From: a virus
Length of the DNA: 38,804 nt
Reading direction: 5' to 3' (one strand)
Virus record (IMG/VR): IMGVR_UViG_3300032397_003225
Coordinates: 1 to 38,804 of that record
The notes beneath the pieces are model-generated. The model did not search any database. It saw only the letters and a program-made list of their open reading frames with translations, and was not told the origin of the DNA. Of the stretch, positions 7,712 to 15,392 are shown piece after piece. Numbering within the stretch: the stretch's first letter is position 1; each line of letters starts with the position of its first letter. The translations under genes were made by a program, and so were the position numbers.

Positions 7712-8203
7712 CAAGCGGTGCGCTTCCTCGAATGCGAGCTTGCCATTTGGAAAGAGCTCACGGCGAACGGTGGCGATCGGCATGGTTCTGAGCTGTCCGT
7801 CATGATGACAGCGTAGAGCATACATGCCGTAGTCATCGCTCACAACGCTGTGTGCACATGAGCCGCATGAGCTCGGGAGCGGGCCGAGTGAGATGGTTAC
7901 ACCGCAGGTCGGGGTGGGAGTTGGGTCTTTCCCATTCGCTGTGTCATGGCATGAGCTGATCTGTTCTCTGCCAATCTCCGCCAGTTTTCTCGCCAGTGCA
8001 GACGCCGGCAGCTTTGCAAAGCCGTGCGTCGTCTCCAAGAGCCCCCTCGCTCGCTCGAAAACCCCAGCTACTTCCAGGTCGATGAGAGCCGGTATGAGAG
8101 TGTTGAAGAGGATACGAGCCTCTTCCTGCCCAGGTGGGTTAGTACTGTCGAGCCATTCGGAAACGGCTGACAGGTTCGAGACCTGTAGGCGCCTCGGATT
8201 CAT
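7652..8203 (-). CDS. Hypothetical protein with C-terminal Cys/His cluster (183 aa)
   Basis: Family not recognised. The N-terminal two-thirds look helical (EEARILFNTLIPALIDLEVAGVFERARGLLE). The C-terminus carries CGSCAHS (about 113-119), then RCHHDG and finally DWCPL, a spacing typical of a small metal-binding module in phage proteins. It is the last gene of a three-gene minus-strand run headed by a RepA-fold ATPase and converges on the CRISPR array. The ATG at 8203 has only a weak GGGCGAG upstream. It may assist the ATPase, but only gene order suggests so. Confidence 0.65.
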   Translation of the reverse strand: MNPRRLQVSNLSAVSEWLDSTNPPGQEEARILFNTLIPALIDLEVAGVFERARGLLETTHGFAKLPASALARKLAEIGREQISSCHDTANGKDPTPTPTCGVTISLGPLPSSCGSCAHSVVSDDYGMYALRCHHDGQLRTMPIATVRRELFPNGKLAFEEAHRLLYEKVRDTPSPDWCPLRVS

Positions 8204-8227
8204 CTACTCGCCCATCTGCTTGCCCAT

Positions 8228-8476
8228 CTACTCGCCTGCGGCGCGTTTGGCTCGCTGCCACTGTGGTGTCTCATGATGCGAGTGGTAGATCTCGAGGAGC
8301 CTGCTGGCCAGCAGGAGCCCTCTGAGTTTCACCGGGAGGCAAGCTTCAACGCTGATAGGAATTCCTGGTACGAGTAGTCTAAGACGGTGCAGGAAGTTTT
8401 CACAGAACTGCCTGAACTCCGGATCCCTCTTCAGTTCCAGTTGGGCAAAGTTCACCGTCGATTGGTGGGTCAGCAA
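8228..8476 (-). CDS. Small hypothetical protein (82 aa)
   Basis: An open frame with protein-like composition (LELKRDPEFRQFCENFLHRLRLL, then LRGLLLASRLLEIYHSHHETP) lying between the ATPase and the Cys-cluster gene on the same strand. It contains no internal ATG; the listed start is TTG at 8476 inside the 3' end of the ATPase gene (77-bp overlap), and a GTG at 8455 is an alternative. The stop is 24 bp before the next start. No family recognised; start uncertain. Confidence 0.5.
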   Translation of the reverse strand: MLTHQSTVNFAQLELKRDPEFRQFCENFLHRLRLLVPGIPISVEACLPVKLRGLLLASRLLEIYHSHHETPQWQRAKRAAGE

Positions 8477-9614
8477 GGTCTGCCCCCGATGGCTCCACGT
8501 TGATCATGTCGTACTGGCGGAGCTCACTTTCCTCATACTTTACCATAATTGCAGCCGCGTCAACAATACTTAGTGGCACCAGCGGTCGCCATGCGGGCAC
8601 CTTCTTGCTACGCGAACCGTCTGTTCCAAAAGCACGTTTAACTTCGCCATCTTTCACGATCATCCCCTCCTTCTCTAGATCCGCGAGCGCCTCCACGATT
8701 CTTTCCTGACGCACTCCAATCATCTCCGCCAGCATCAGGTTCGTCATCGGCTGATCAGAAGAGCGAAGCGCTGAATAGAGCTTGCTTTTGAAATACCCTC
8801 TGACAACGGCCGAGGCGTCCTTTCCATCGAAATACACAAAGGTTGTATGATTCAGTGCCTTGTCTATGATTGGCACCGCCGAGAACATGTGCCCCTTCGG
8901 TCCATTCCGCTGCTTCAAACTCTCCAGTGTTATGATCTCCGTTGGCTCCGGCAGGCCGAGCTTCTTCTTGCTCAGCTTGACATGAAGCACTGCATCCGCC
9001 CACCCGTACCAAGCAGAGCTTCCACGCAGCGATGCACGATTGCTCTTGCTGTTCTTGTCCCCCCCTGGCACTTTCGTCTGATGATGAATGATGAGGAACG
9101 CGCACTTGTACTCGTCGATCAGTCTGTCGACGGTGCGTCGAAGTGCCTTCGTCTCCTTACTGGAGTTCTCATCTCCCGAGAAGAAACTGTCGAGGGGATC
9201 TAACACCACCAGCATTGGTTTGTGCTTCTTGATCAACCCTTCGAGCTCGATGATATCGGTCGCATCGTCGAGGCCGAACGGTTGCTGACATATGTAGAGA
9301 GGCATGTCGAAGGGATTGACTCCATGTGCTCTGATGTGCGATAGCAGTCGGTCCCTATTGTCAAAGATAGATCCCTCCGTCGAATTCAGAAAGACCGGTC
9401 CATGCTGCAGCACGTCTATCTGTCGCAACAGGCGCCCACCAGATGCAATCGCAACGCATAAGTCAAATGATATTGCAGACTTGTAACTGCCGCCTTCGCC
9501 GAACAGGAAGATGCGATTGCACTTCTGCATCATGTCCTTCACGATCCAACGGTTTGGATCTTCCTGCAGTGACAGCAGTTCGCGTGCAGAATATACTTGA
9601 TGTTTTCTCGCCAT
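8400..9614 (-). CDS. RepA/RadA-fold ATPase (AAA_25-like), putative replicative helicase
   Basis: A 404-aa RecA-fold P-loop ATPase resembling the hexameric RSF1010 RepA type helicases found in plasmids and phages. Walker A is GEGGSYKS (39-46), Walker B is MLVVLDPLDSFF, followed by the sensor-like FLIIHHQTKV and an arginine-rich RASLRGSSAWYGWADAV segment. The C-terminal third holds a winged-helix-like part (MTNLMLAEMIGVRQERIVEALADLEKEGMIVKDGEV), typical of these proteins. The ATG at 9614 is preferred over the in-frame start at 9653 because AGAGGGG lies directly before it. It is transcribed divergently from the SNF2-type helicase and likely acts at the replication fork or origin. Confidence 0.85.
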   Translation of the reverse strand: MARKHQVYSARELLSLQEDPNRWIVKDMMQKCNRIFLFGEGGSYKSAISFDLCVAIASGGRLLRQIDVLQHGPVFLNSTEGSIFDNRDRLLSHIRAHGVNPFDMPLYICQQPFGLDDATDIIELEGLIKKHKPMLVVLDPLDSFFSGDENSSKETKALRRTVDRLIDEYKCAFLIIHHQTKVPGGDKNSKSNRASLRGSSAWYGWADAVLHVKLSKKKLGLPEPTEIITLESLKQRNGPKGHMFSAVPIIDKALNHTTFVYFDGKDASAVVRGYFKSKLYSALRSSDQPMTNLMLAEMIGVRQERIVEALADLEKEGMIVKDGEVKRAFGTDGSRSKKVPAWRPLVPLSIVDAAAIMVKYEESELRQYDMINVEPSGADLADPPIDGELCPTGTEEGSGVQAVL

Positions 9615-9837
9615 AACCCCTCTTTGACTTTCACCCACTTGAGCATACCCCAATCAGTTTTGTCAAGCACGACGTGAAATCCTTATTGATGCTCGACATG
9701 TCCGTGGTAGGAATTCGTGCGAGTAGAATTCACACCGGATGCACATGGCTATTTCCTGTTGAGCGTCTGCTGACTTGCACGAAAGCACGTTTTACTTCTT
9801 GACTGCCTCCTTGTCGAGCTGATAGGACTGGCAACCG
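9615..9837. promoter_or_regulatory. Divergent intergenic region between two replication genes
   Basis: This 223-bp gap should carry both divergent promoters. Candidates are weak: on the plus strand TTGACT (9799-9804), 18 bp, then TAGGAC, with AGGA at 9824-9827 as ribosome binding site for the helicase; on the minus strand a TTGACA followed by TATGCT at only 13 bp. No gene is seen. The position between two replication ATPases also makes it a candidate origin, but I see no iterons. Confidence 0.35.
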
Positions 9838-12693
9838 ATGCGCCCCATCCCTCCCGACGCTCTCGAGGGTTCAATTGTATCGTGCCCAACAAAGTGGCGG
9901 GGGCGATGGAAGCTCGAGCACTGTCCATCGCAGACACAATTCGAGCTGCTGAAGCAGCATCCGGGCGTGGTGCCGGGGCAAAGCAAGAACCCCGAGGATT
10001 GCGGCTGGTTCGTGCCGCAATCATTGATCGACTCCGGTCGATATCCCGCCAATCTTGAAGACTTTCCCCCAGAACCAAACAACATCACACCATCTGGCCT
10101 TGTACTCAGAGACTATGAAACTCGTGCCGTCACCTTCTGCAGACAGGTTACATTGTATCGCGAAGGCTGCATCGTCGCCGCCGATCCCGGTTTAGGAAAA
10201 GAACAGCCAATTAGCACACCTGTGCTGACACCGACTGGTTATAGACCGATTGGAGATATGGCACCTGGTGATCTAGTCATTGGAGCCAGTGGGCGTCCAA
10301 CCGTGGTGCGAGCTGTTTTCCCACAGGGCGTGAAACCGATTTACGAACTCGTATTCAGCGATGGCGCCACCGCTGCGTGTGGATTAGACCATCTGTGGGC
10401 AGTTCAAACGCTGAACGATCGCAAGCGAGGGCACGCCTTTCGCATCATGTCTTTGCGAGCGTTCAAGGATGACCTGACTCGCGGACGCGGTTTGAAACAA
10501 AGCTGGTATTTCGTACCGTTGACACAGCCTATAGTGTATTCGGATCGCACGGATGAATTGCCTATCGATCCTTACCTGTTAGGAGTGCTTCTCGGTGATG
10601 GCGGCTTCAGAGGGACCGATGTGACTCTGAGCAATCCGGAAAGCGACATTGTGCAACATGTTCGATCGGCGTGCGCCGGGTACGGAATACATCTTGGTCC
10701 GGGTTCCGATTCAATTTCGTATAGATTATCTGGAGTATCCGGAAGTCCTAATACCGTCAAACGTGCCATTGAATCCCTTGGTCTGTGGGGCTTGTATTCA
10801 GAGGAAAAGTTTGTTCCATCCATGTACCTCTTGGCGAGTCCACAAGCGCGCCTGGAGGTGCTACGTGGGCTAATGGATACCGATGGGACAATCACGCCAG
10901 ATGGGCACACATTGCAGTTCGGCACGAGTTCGCCACGGCTTTGCGCCGATGCGACGAACCTGATACGTAGCCTAGGAGGCATAGCCCGTGTGAGCGACCG
11001 TATACCGCATTTTTCATACCGGGGGGAGTACAGAACGGGACTGCGTGCATATGTGGTATCGATGAGAATGCCATCTGGACTCGTTCCTTTTTCTTCGGAA
11101 AAGCATCACGCGAAATGGATTCCAAATAGCAAGTATCAGCCATCCAGGGCAATACGATCAGTGGAACCGCATGGAGAAGAAGAGTGCGTGTGCATTAACG
11201 TCTCAGCCCCTGACGGGTTGTATGTGACAGACAACTTTGTAGTGACGCATAATTCTATGATATCATTGCATTCTTTACACCTGGATGGGTATTTGAACAG
11301 ACCGGGATTGGTCATCGGGCCGAACATCGCCAAGGGTGTTTGGTGCGACAAGGATTCTGATGCCTTCAGGCATTATGGTCTGACCATCCTTCCACTGGAA
11401 AAGGTGAAAGGCCTTGACGTTGATGTGTTGAGCAGACATACAACGTTCTTCATTCATCACGAACTGCTCGATGCATGGCAGGGTTGGATATTCGCAAAGT
11501 TGTCTCCCACCTGGCTCATTATAGATGAAATACACCTGCTGGCCAATCGAAAAGCACAGCGCTCGAATGCTGGCATGCAGATCACCCTGGCCGCCAGTAT
11601 TGAACGACGATATGGATTGACTGGCACCCCAATACCAAACGAGCGTCTGGAGTTGTGGCATCAACTAGCCATGGTCCAACCACGACAATGGTCCGCAACC
11701 TCGTTTTCCTTTGGTGTTCGCTACTGTAACGGCCACAGGACCGAGGTTGAGGCTGGAGGAGTCGGCGGCCACTGGGTTTTCGACGGTGAATCCAACGACA
11801 TGGAGCTCAAGGCCAGATTAGCTGGAACATTCCTTCGATTCACCACGGAGGAAGTGCAACATGAGCTTCCGCCGATGGAGCGACATGTTGTTGAAGCGGT
11901 ATGCCATGATGAGGCCTTGCAAGAGGAGTACTCCTTTGCCCAACGAGACATAGTCAAGTACCTGCGCCATCGCAACAAGAACGTCGAAGAGGAAACTGAG
12001 ACTATTTCCATCGGTGGTACGACCATCAAGCTGAAGAAGGTCGAACGCAAACCAAAAGCAGTGAGGTTGGTTTGCATCTCCACGCTGATCGGCTTGCTGT
12101 CGAAGATGAAACAGGAGCCAGCACTACAGGCTGTGGATGAGATCATGCACCACCACAATAGGTTGGTGGTCTTCACGCTTCGCGTCGCAACGGCGGAGTG
12201 GATTTTCAACAGCTTGGCTGACCGACTGGCTGCTGGTCAGACCGTCGGTGGCAAGTGTCCAGATCTATTCGGCCCGGTGCACGGCGAGATGCACATGGAC
12301 GAGCGGAAGGCATTGGCAGCCAATTTTGCAGAGGCGCAGAGCGGGATCTACATCGCCACGATGGGCTCGGCTGGAACTTCCATCAACTCGTTGTCCACGG
12401 CCTCATCCGCGTTGCTGGTCGACCTGCACTGGAACACGGCCATCCTCCGTCAGGCAGAGAAGCGAGTGCATCGTGATGGCTCCAGGGCTTCGCACGTTGA
12501 CATCTACTACCTCGTGCTACGTGGCACGGTGGACGATCTGTTCATGGAGAAGTTGCGCGAGAAGGCAGAGCGCGCTGTGAGCCTCGCCGAACGTGACACA
12601 TCAGGCGTGTCGCTGGTGCGAGATCTGTCGCCGGCCAATTCAGGTCCGGTTGACGTTGACCTACTCTGCGAACGCCTGATGGACATGGATTGA
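9838..12693 (+). CDS. SNF2/DEAD-like SF2 helicase (intein-containing precursor)
   Basis: Superfamily 2 helicase of the SNF2-like phage type. The N-terminus (about 1-100) is a divergent region; Walker A is AADPGLGK joined to SMISLHSL after splicing. Then WLIIDEIHLLANR (DEIH, motif II), YGLTGTPIPNERLELWHQL (motif III), VVFTLRVATAEWIF (motif IV), and ALLVDLHWNTAILRQAEKRVHRDGS (motifs V-VI). The precursor is 951 aa; the mature helicase is about 600 aa after removal of the 351-aa intein. ATG 9838 is preceded by AGGA ten bases upstream. It heads the long plus-strand replication run and probably remodels or unwinds DNA during replication or recombination. Confidence 0.9.
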   Translation: MRPIPPDALEGSIVSCPTKWRGRWKLEHCPSQTQFELLKQHPGVVPGQSKNPEDCGWFVPQSLIDSGRYPANLEDFPPEPNNITPSGLVLRDYETRAVTFCRQVTLYREGCIVAADPGLGKEQPISTPVLTPTGYRPIGDMAPGDLVIGASGRPTVVRAVFPQGVKPIYELVFSDGATAACGLDHLWAVQTLNDRKRGHAFRIMSLRAFKDDLTRGRGLKQSWYFVPLTQPIVYSDRTDELPIDPYLLGVLLGDGGFRGTDVTLSNPESDIVQHVRSACAGYGIHLGPGSDSISYRLSGVSGSPNTVKRAIESLGLWGLYSEEKFVPSMYLLASPQARLEVLRGLMDTDGTITPDGHTLQFGTSSPRLCADATNLIRSLGGIARVSDRIPHFSYRGEYRTGLRAYVVSMRMPSGLVPFSSEKHHAKWIPNSKYQPSRAIRSVEPHGEEECVCINVSAPDGLYVTDNFVVTHNSMISLHSLHLDGYLNRPGLVIGPNIAKGVWCDKDSDAFRHYGLTILPLEKVKGLDVDVLSRHTTFFIHHELLDAWQGWIFAKLSPTWLIIDEIHLLANRKAQRSNAGMQITLAASIERRYGLTGTPIPNERLELWHQLAMVQPRQWSATSFSFGVRYCNGHRTEVEAGGVGGHWVFDGESNDMELKARLAGTFLRFTTEEVQHELPPMERHVVEAVCHDEALQEEYSFAQRDIVKYLRHRNKNVEEETETISIGGTTIKLKKVERKPKAVRLVCISTLIGLLSKMKQEPALQAVDEIMHHHNRLVVFTLRVATAEWIFNSLADRLAAGQTVGGKCPDLFGPVHGEMHMDERKALAANFAEAQSGIYIATMGSAGTSINSLSTASSALLVDLHWNTAILRQAEKRVHRDGSRASHVDIYYLVLRGTVDDLFMEKLREKAERAVSLAERDTSGVSLVRDLSPANSGPVDVDLLCERLMDMD
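10201..11253 (+). other. Class 3 intein with LAGLIDADG endonuclease in Walker A
   Basis: A 351-aa intein (residues 122-472 of the precursor). It begins with Glu (EQPISTPVLTPTG), not Cys or Ser, and shows the class 3 triplet: Trp187 in DHLWAV (block B), Cys452 in CINV (block F) and Thr470 in VVTHN (block G), followed by Ser+1. That Ser completes the GLGK-S Walker A, so the helicase cannot bind ATP properly before splicing. Two LAGLIDADG motifs, LLGVLLGDGG (about 246-255) and LRGLMDTDG (about 342-350), both keep their Asp, so the homing endonuclease may be active. Confidence 0.92.
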
Positions 12694-12726
12694 GTGTTAT
12701 GTGTGACATTCGTGGGCCACCTTGAG

Positions 12727-12755
12727 TTGAAACTGGCGTAGTAGCACTGTAGACA
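12727..12755 (+). promoter_or_regulatory. Candidate sigma70-like promoter before the Sak4-like gene
   Basis: TTGAAA (12727-12732), 17 bp, TAGACA (12750-12755). It lies in the only sizeable gap within the plus-strand replication run, just upstream of the Sak4/SSB/polymerase genes. The -10 match is modest. Confidence 0.35.
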
Positions 12756-12791
12756 ATAGCGTCAATCCAATAACCCAACTGGAGCTGAGCA

Positions 12792-12812
12792 TGTTGCATC
12801 TGCAACAGGAGG
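12792..12812 (+). promoter_or_regulatory. Hairpin abutting a strong Shine-Dalgarno
   Basis: TGTTGCATCTGCAACA (12792-12807) forms a 6-bp stem around ATCT and is followed without gap by GGAGG (12808-12812), the ribosome binding site of the gene starting at 12819. The stem could tune access to the ribosome binding site. Confidence 0.5.
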
Positions 12813-12818
12813 TATTCT

Positions 12819-13673
12819 ATGGCCATGCAGCCCCAGATCTACAATGACCCAGATTTGCATGTGCCAGGAGAACGTCAGAGTCAGGGAGTGACAGTCTTCC
12901 TGTTCGGCGCGGTTGGCACATGGAAGACGACATGGGCTGGTCAGTGGCCAAAACCGATCTTCCTGAGTGTTGGCGTGGAAGGCGGGGACGACGCACTGGC
13001 ACAACTTCCGGCGCTCTACGGGCTACCGGTCCCGAGAGTGTACAGCATCACTTCACCAAAGATGATGGTGGAGAAGGTGAAACAGATCGCTCGCGACCAC
13101 CAGGCAATGGATGTCAACACGGTCGTCGTCGATTCGATCACGTATTACGTGGACATGTGGGTTGCAGCGCTGATGAGCGGACGCTATGCAGACCCCAAGA
13201 TTCGGGAGAAGATCGAGAAGGCAGGTGGAGAAGCCACGAATCTGACGATGCGCGACTGGGGCCTGTTGGCCATGCACATCAGAGATCTGGCGATGATGCT
13301 CCACAAGACACCGCTCAACATCATCTGGACGTCACTCGAAAAGGAGATGAAAGAACAAAACGACGAAATGGGTAAAAGCAGAGTGGTAGCAGTAGAACCG
13401 TACATCAGGGGCGAGTCGTACATCAAACTGCCAGGCCTGTGCAAGATGATCATCCATGCGTACAAGGAGCTGCGTCCGGATCCGAATGTCCCGGGGCGTA
13501 TGCTCGCGCATCCGATCTATTACACGTCGCCCAACTATCTGACGAAGATAGTGCGGCACAAGTACGGCAACGCGTTTCCCGAGGGAAGGCTCATCGATCC
13601 ACAATGGGGCGATGTTCCAACTTTCAGTGCAATCTGGAACAGCATCGGTCGGTTCGTCTATGTCACACAGTGA
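12819..13673 (+). CDS. Sak4-like RecA-fold phage ATPase (single-strand annealing type)
   Basis: A 284-aa P-loop ATPase of the AAA_24/Sak4 group used by phages in recombination with an SSB partner. Walker A is GAVGTWKT (30-37), with the Thr-Trp-Lys variant common in this group; Walker B is NTVVVDSIT (about 100); PLNIIWTSLEKE is the sensor-like strand. The ribosome binding site GGAGG and 6-bp spacing fix the start at 12819. It sits 37 bp before an SSB-like gene, the usual Sak4-SSB pairing. It probably promotes annealing or strand exchange during phage replication. Confidence 0.85.
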   Translation: MAMQPQIYNDPDLHVPGERQSQGVTVFLFGAVGTWKTTWAGQWPKPIFLSVGVEGGDDALAQLPALYGLPVPRVYSITSPKMMVEKVKQIARDHQAMDVNTVVVDSITYYVDMWVAALMSGRYADPKIREKIEKAGGEATNLTMRDWGLLAMHIRDLAMMLHKTPLNIIWTSLEKEMKEQNDEMGKSRVVAVEPYIRGESYIKLPGLCKMIIHAYKELRPDPNVPGRMLAHPIYYTSPNYLTKIVRHKYGNAFPEGRLIDPQWGDVPTFSAIWNSIGRFVYVTQ

Positions 13674-13710
13674 GCTCCGACCACAACCAGCAGTAAAACA
13701 GGAGAGAAGC

Positions 13711-14499
13711 ATGTCCGAAGAGTATCTGCCTATCAATCTGATGAACGTCACGGCGGCATCAAGTGGCTTCGACTATCCGAACGGGAAGTACCTGTTCGAG
13801 GTCATCGACTCGGAGGTCAAGACCAACACGGACGGCGAAGGCAAGCGCCTGGTGACAGACAACGTCATCCTCATGGGCCCTGGTGCCGGCAACACGCAGT
13901 TCCAGAATCAGAAGATGCCCGGCAGCTACCAGCTGTCAGACAAAGGGGCGCAGTTCTTGAAGCGCTTCTTCCTCGTGTGCGGTATCACCGAGGAGTTCAT
14001 TCAGGCCAACGGTGGGAATGTCAACAAAGAGTGGTTGAAGAAGCGCCAGTTCGTGGGTACCATCGGTAAGAACAAGGAGGGCTACTGTAACATCAACAAC
14101 GAGAGGCCGGCCTCGGAATGGAACAAGCTTGAGGTGCCCAGGACCGCCGCACCGACGGCGTCTGGTCCACCTTCGAGCCTGTTGCAGCCCAACCCGGCAG
14201 CACAGATGCCCACACCGATGTCCTACGTGCAGCCACCGATGATGATGCAACCGCCGATGCAGCAGCAACAGATGATGCAGCAGCCGCCGATGCCACAGCA
14301 GATGCAGCAGATGCAGCAGCCGCAGTACGCTCAGCAGCAGATGCAGCAGCCGCAGTACGTGCAGCAGCAACCGCAGCCGCAATATGCTCAACCCAGCATG
14401 CCAGCGCCGCAGGCCTTGCCGACGCCGCAGATGCCCCCACAGCAGATGGGTGTATTCCCGGCTCCGGTACCTCCTCCGGGTAGCGTTGGACAGAGGTAG
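13711..14499 (+). CDS. SSB-like protein (DUF669-type) with Gln/Met/Pro-rich tail
   Basis: A 262-aa protein. The N-terminal 140 residues (FDYPNGKYLFEVIDSEVKTNTDGEGKRL) match the beta-rich fold of phage DUF669/single-stranded-DNA-binding proteins encoded beside Sak4 ATPases. From about 160 onward it is low complexity, dominated by Gln, Met and Pro (repeats of MQQPQY), resembling a disordered phase-separating tail. AGGAGAGAAGC before ATG 13711 sets the start; the longer frame from 13612 would overlap the Sak4-like gene. The role is probably protection of ssDNA and recruitment of partners through the tail. Confidence 0.75.
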   Translation: MSEEYLPINLMNVTAASSGFDYPNGKYLFEVIDSEVKTNTDGEGKRLVTDNVILMGPGAGNTQFQNQKMPGSYQLSDKGAQFLKRFFLVCGITEEFIQANGGNVNKEWLKKRQFVGTIGKNKEGYCNINNERPASEWNKLEVPRTAAPTASGPPSSLLQPNPAAQMPTPMSYVQPPMMMQPPMQQQQMMQQPPMPQQMQQMQQPQYAQQQMQQPQYVQQQPQPQYAQPSMPAPQALPTPQMPPQQMGVFPAPVPPPGSVGQR

Positions 14500-14592
14500 A
14501 CACTCGAAACCAAAGTGGGCGGCTTGGGCAAACATGGGGCGCATCAACCCTACCGGTTCAAGCCGCCTGCTTTATCTTCACGGACAGAAAAA

Positions 14593-14847
14593 ATGGCAGA
14601 CCTAGAAGTGAAATGCAGTGATTGTGAAGAAGTATTCGTCGTGACAGATGGCGAGCAACAGTTCCTCCGTGAGACATTCGGTGAAACGTTCTCGGCACCA
14701 AAACGTTGCAAGGCATGTCGGCAAAAACGCAAGGCGGCGAAAGGACAGCCAAGAGAGCAAGTACAGCAAGAACCACCACGGCCGTCAGAGGTGGGTAATA
14801 CACGGAGAGAAGGAAAAGGGCGCAAGCGGCAGCGTAGGGATGAATAG
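14593..14847 (+). CDS. Zinc-ribbon protein (zf-trcl-like, 84 aa)
   Basis: The N-terminal half has the pattern CSDCEEVFVVTDGEQQFL followed by PKRCKACRQKRKA, the four-Cys zinc ribbon of the 'probable zinc-ribbon' family, which keeps the same GEQ and P-RC-x-x-CR residues. The C-terminus is basic and disordered. The start at 14593 is an ATG after an A-rich run; a longer in-frame start at 14515 is less likely. The stop overlaps the GTG start of the next gene (TAGTG). Probably a nucleic-acid-binding accessory of the replication run. Confidence 0.8.
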   Translation: MADLEVKCSDCEEVFVVTDGEQQFLRETFGETFSAPKRCKACRQKRKAAKGQPREQVQQEPPRPSEVGNTRREGKGRKRQRRDE

Positions 14848-15392
14848 TGCTCGGAGATGGTGGATATTATCACGGTCTGCTATCACAGCCGGACTGCGAG
14901 AATTGCCCCCTGCGTTATGACATAAAAGTAATGCCGGATGGGCCTATTCCAGCTCGTATAGCTTTTGTGGGAGAAGAACCTGGACTGACCGAACTCAGAG
15001 AAGGAAGAGGTTTTGTAGGCCAGTCTGGCCAGCTGCTTTGGTACATGGCTTCAGAGGTGGGCATCACTCGTGATATGGTATGGGTTTCCAACGCAGCGAT
15101 TTGCCAGGCTAGAAAAATAAAGCTGCTCAACAAGGCTGAATTGCCTTTATTGAAAGTCAAGGCTGCGGCTGCTCAGTGCTGTAGAAGACGGTTACTGGAA
15201 GAACTGGCAATAGTAAATCCTACAGTGGTTGTGCCACTCGGCAATTGGGCGTTGTGGGCCATATCGGATATCCCCAATGCTCGTATCTACGCATACCGTG
15301 GGTCGAGGATGGAAATAAATTTGCGAGAACAGGCGTGGAAAATAGCCATGGGTTTGGCTAGGGCTCCCATGCGACATGTGAAGGAAGAGTAG
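14847..15392 (+). CDS. Uracil-DNA glycosylase, family 4-like with Fe-S cluster
   Basis: A 181-aa glycosylase-like protein. It shows CENCPL (Cys17, Cys20), the catalytic GEEPGLTE segment (about 42-49), the GRGFVGQSGQLL uracil-pocket motif, SNAAIC and AQCC supplying the further Fe-S Cys, and VVPLGNWAL. The usual last motif of the family, HP-x-A-x-LLR, is not in this frame; VIPVVHPAALLRGG appears at the very start of the next gene. The GTG at 14847 overlaps the upstream stop, and the stop overlaps the GTG of the polymerase gene. It would remove uracil or a related base from DNA, or act as a polymerase partner. Whether it works alone without its last motif is open. Confidence 0.8.
   Translation: MLGDGGYYHGLLSQPDCENCPLRYDIKVMPDGPIPARIAFVGEEPGLTELREGRGFVGQSGQLLWYMASEVGITRDMVWVSNAAICQARKIKLLNKAELPLLKVKAAAAQCCRRRLLEELAIVNPTVVVPLGNWALWAISDIPNARIYAYRGSRMEINLREQAWKIAMGLARAPMRHVKEE

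Noticed and set aside
8170-8186. tRNA T-arm-like hairpin (ACAGG, 7-nt TTCGAGA loop, CCTGT).
   Set aside because: It lies inside the coding sequence of the 183-aa gene and has no matching acceptor, D or anticodon stems.
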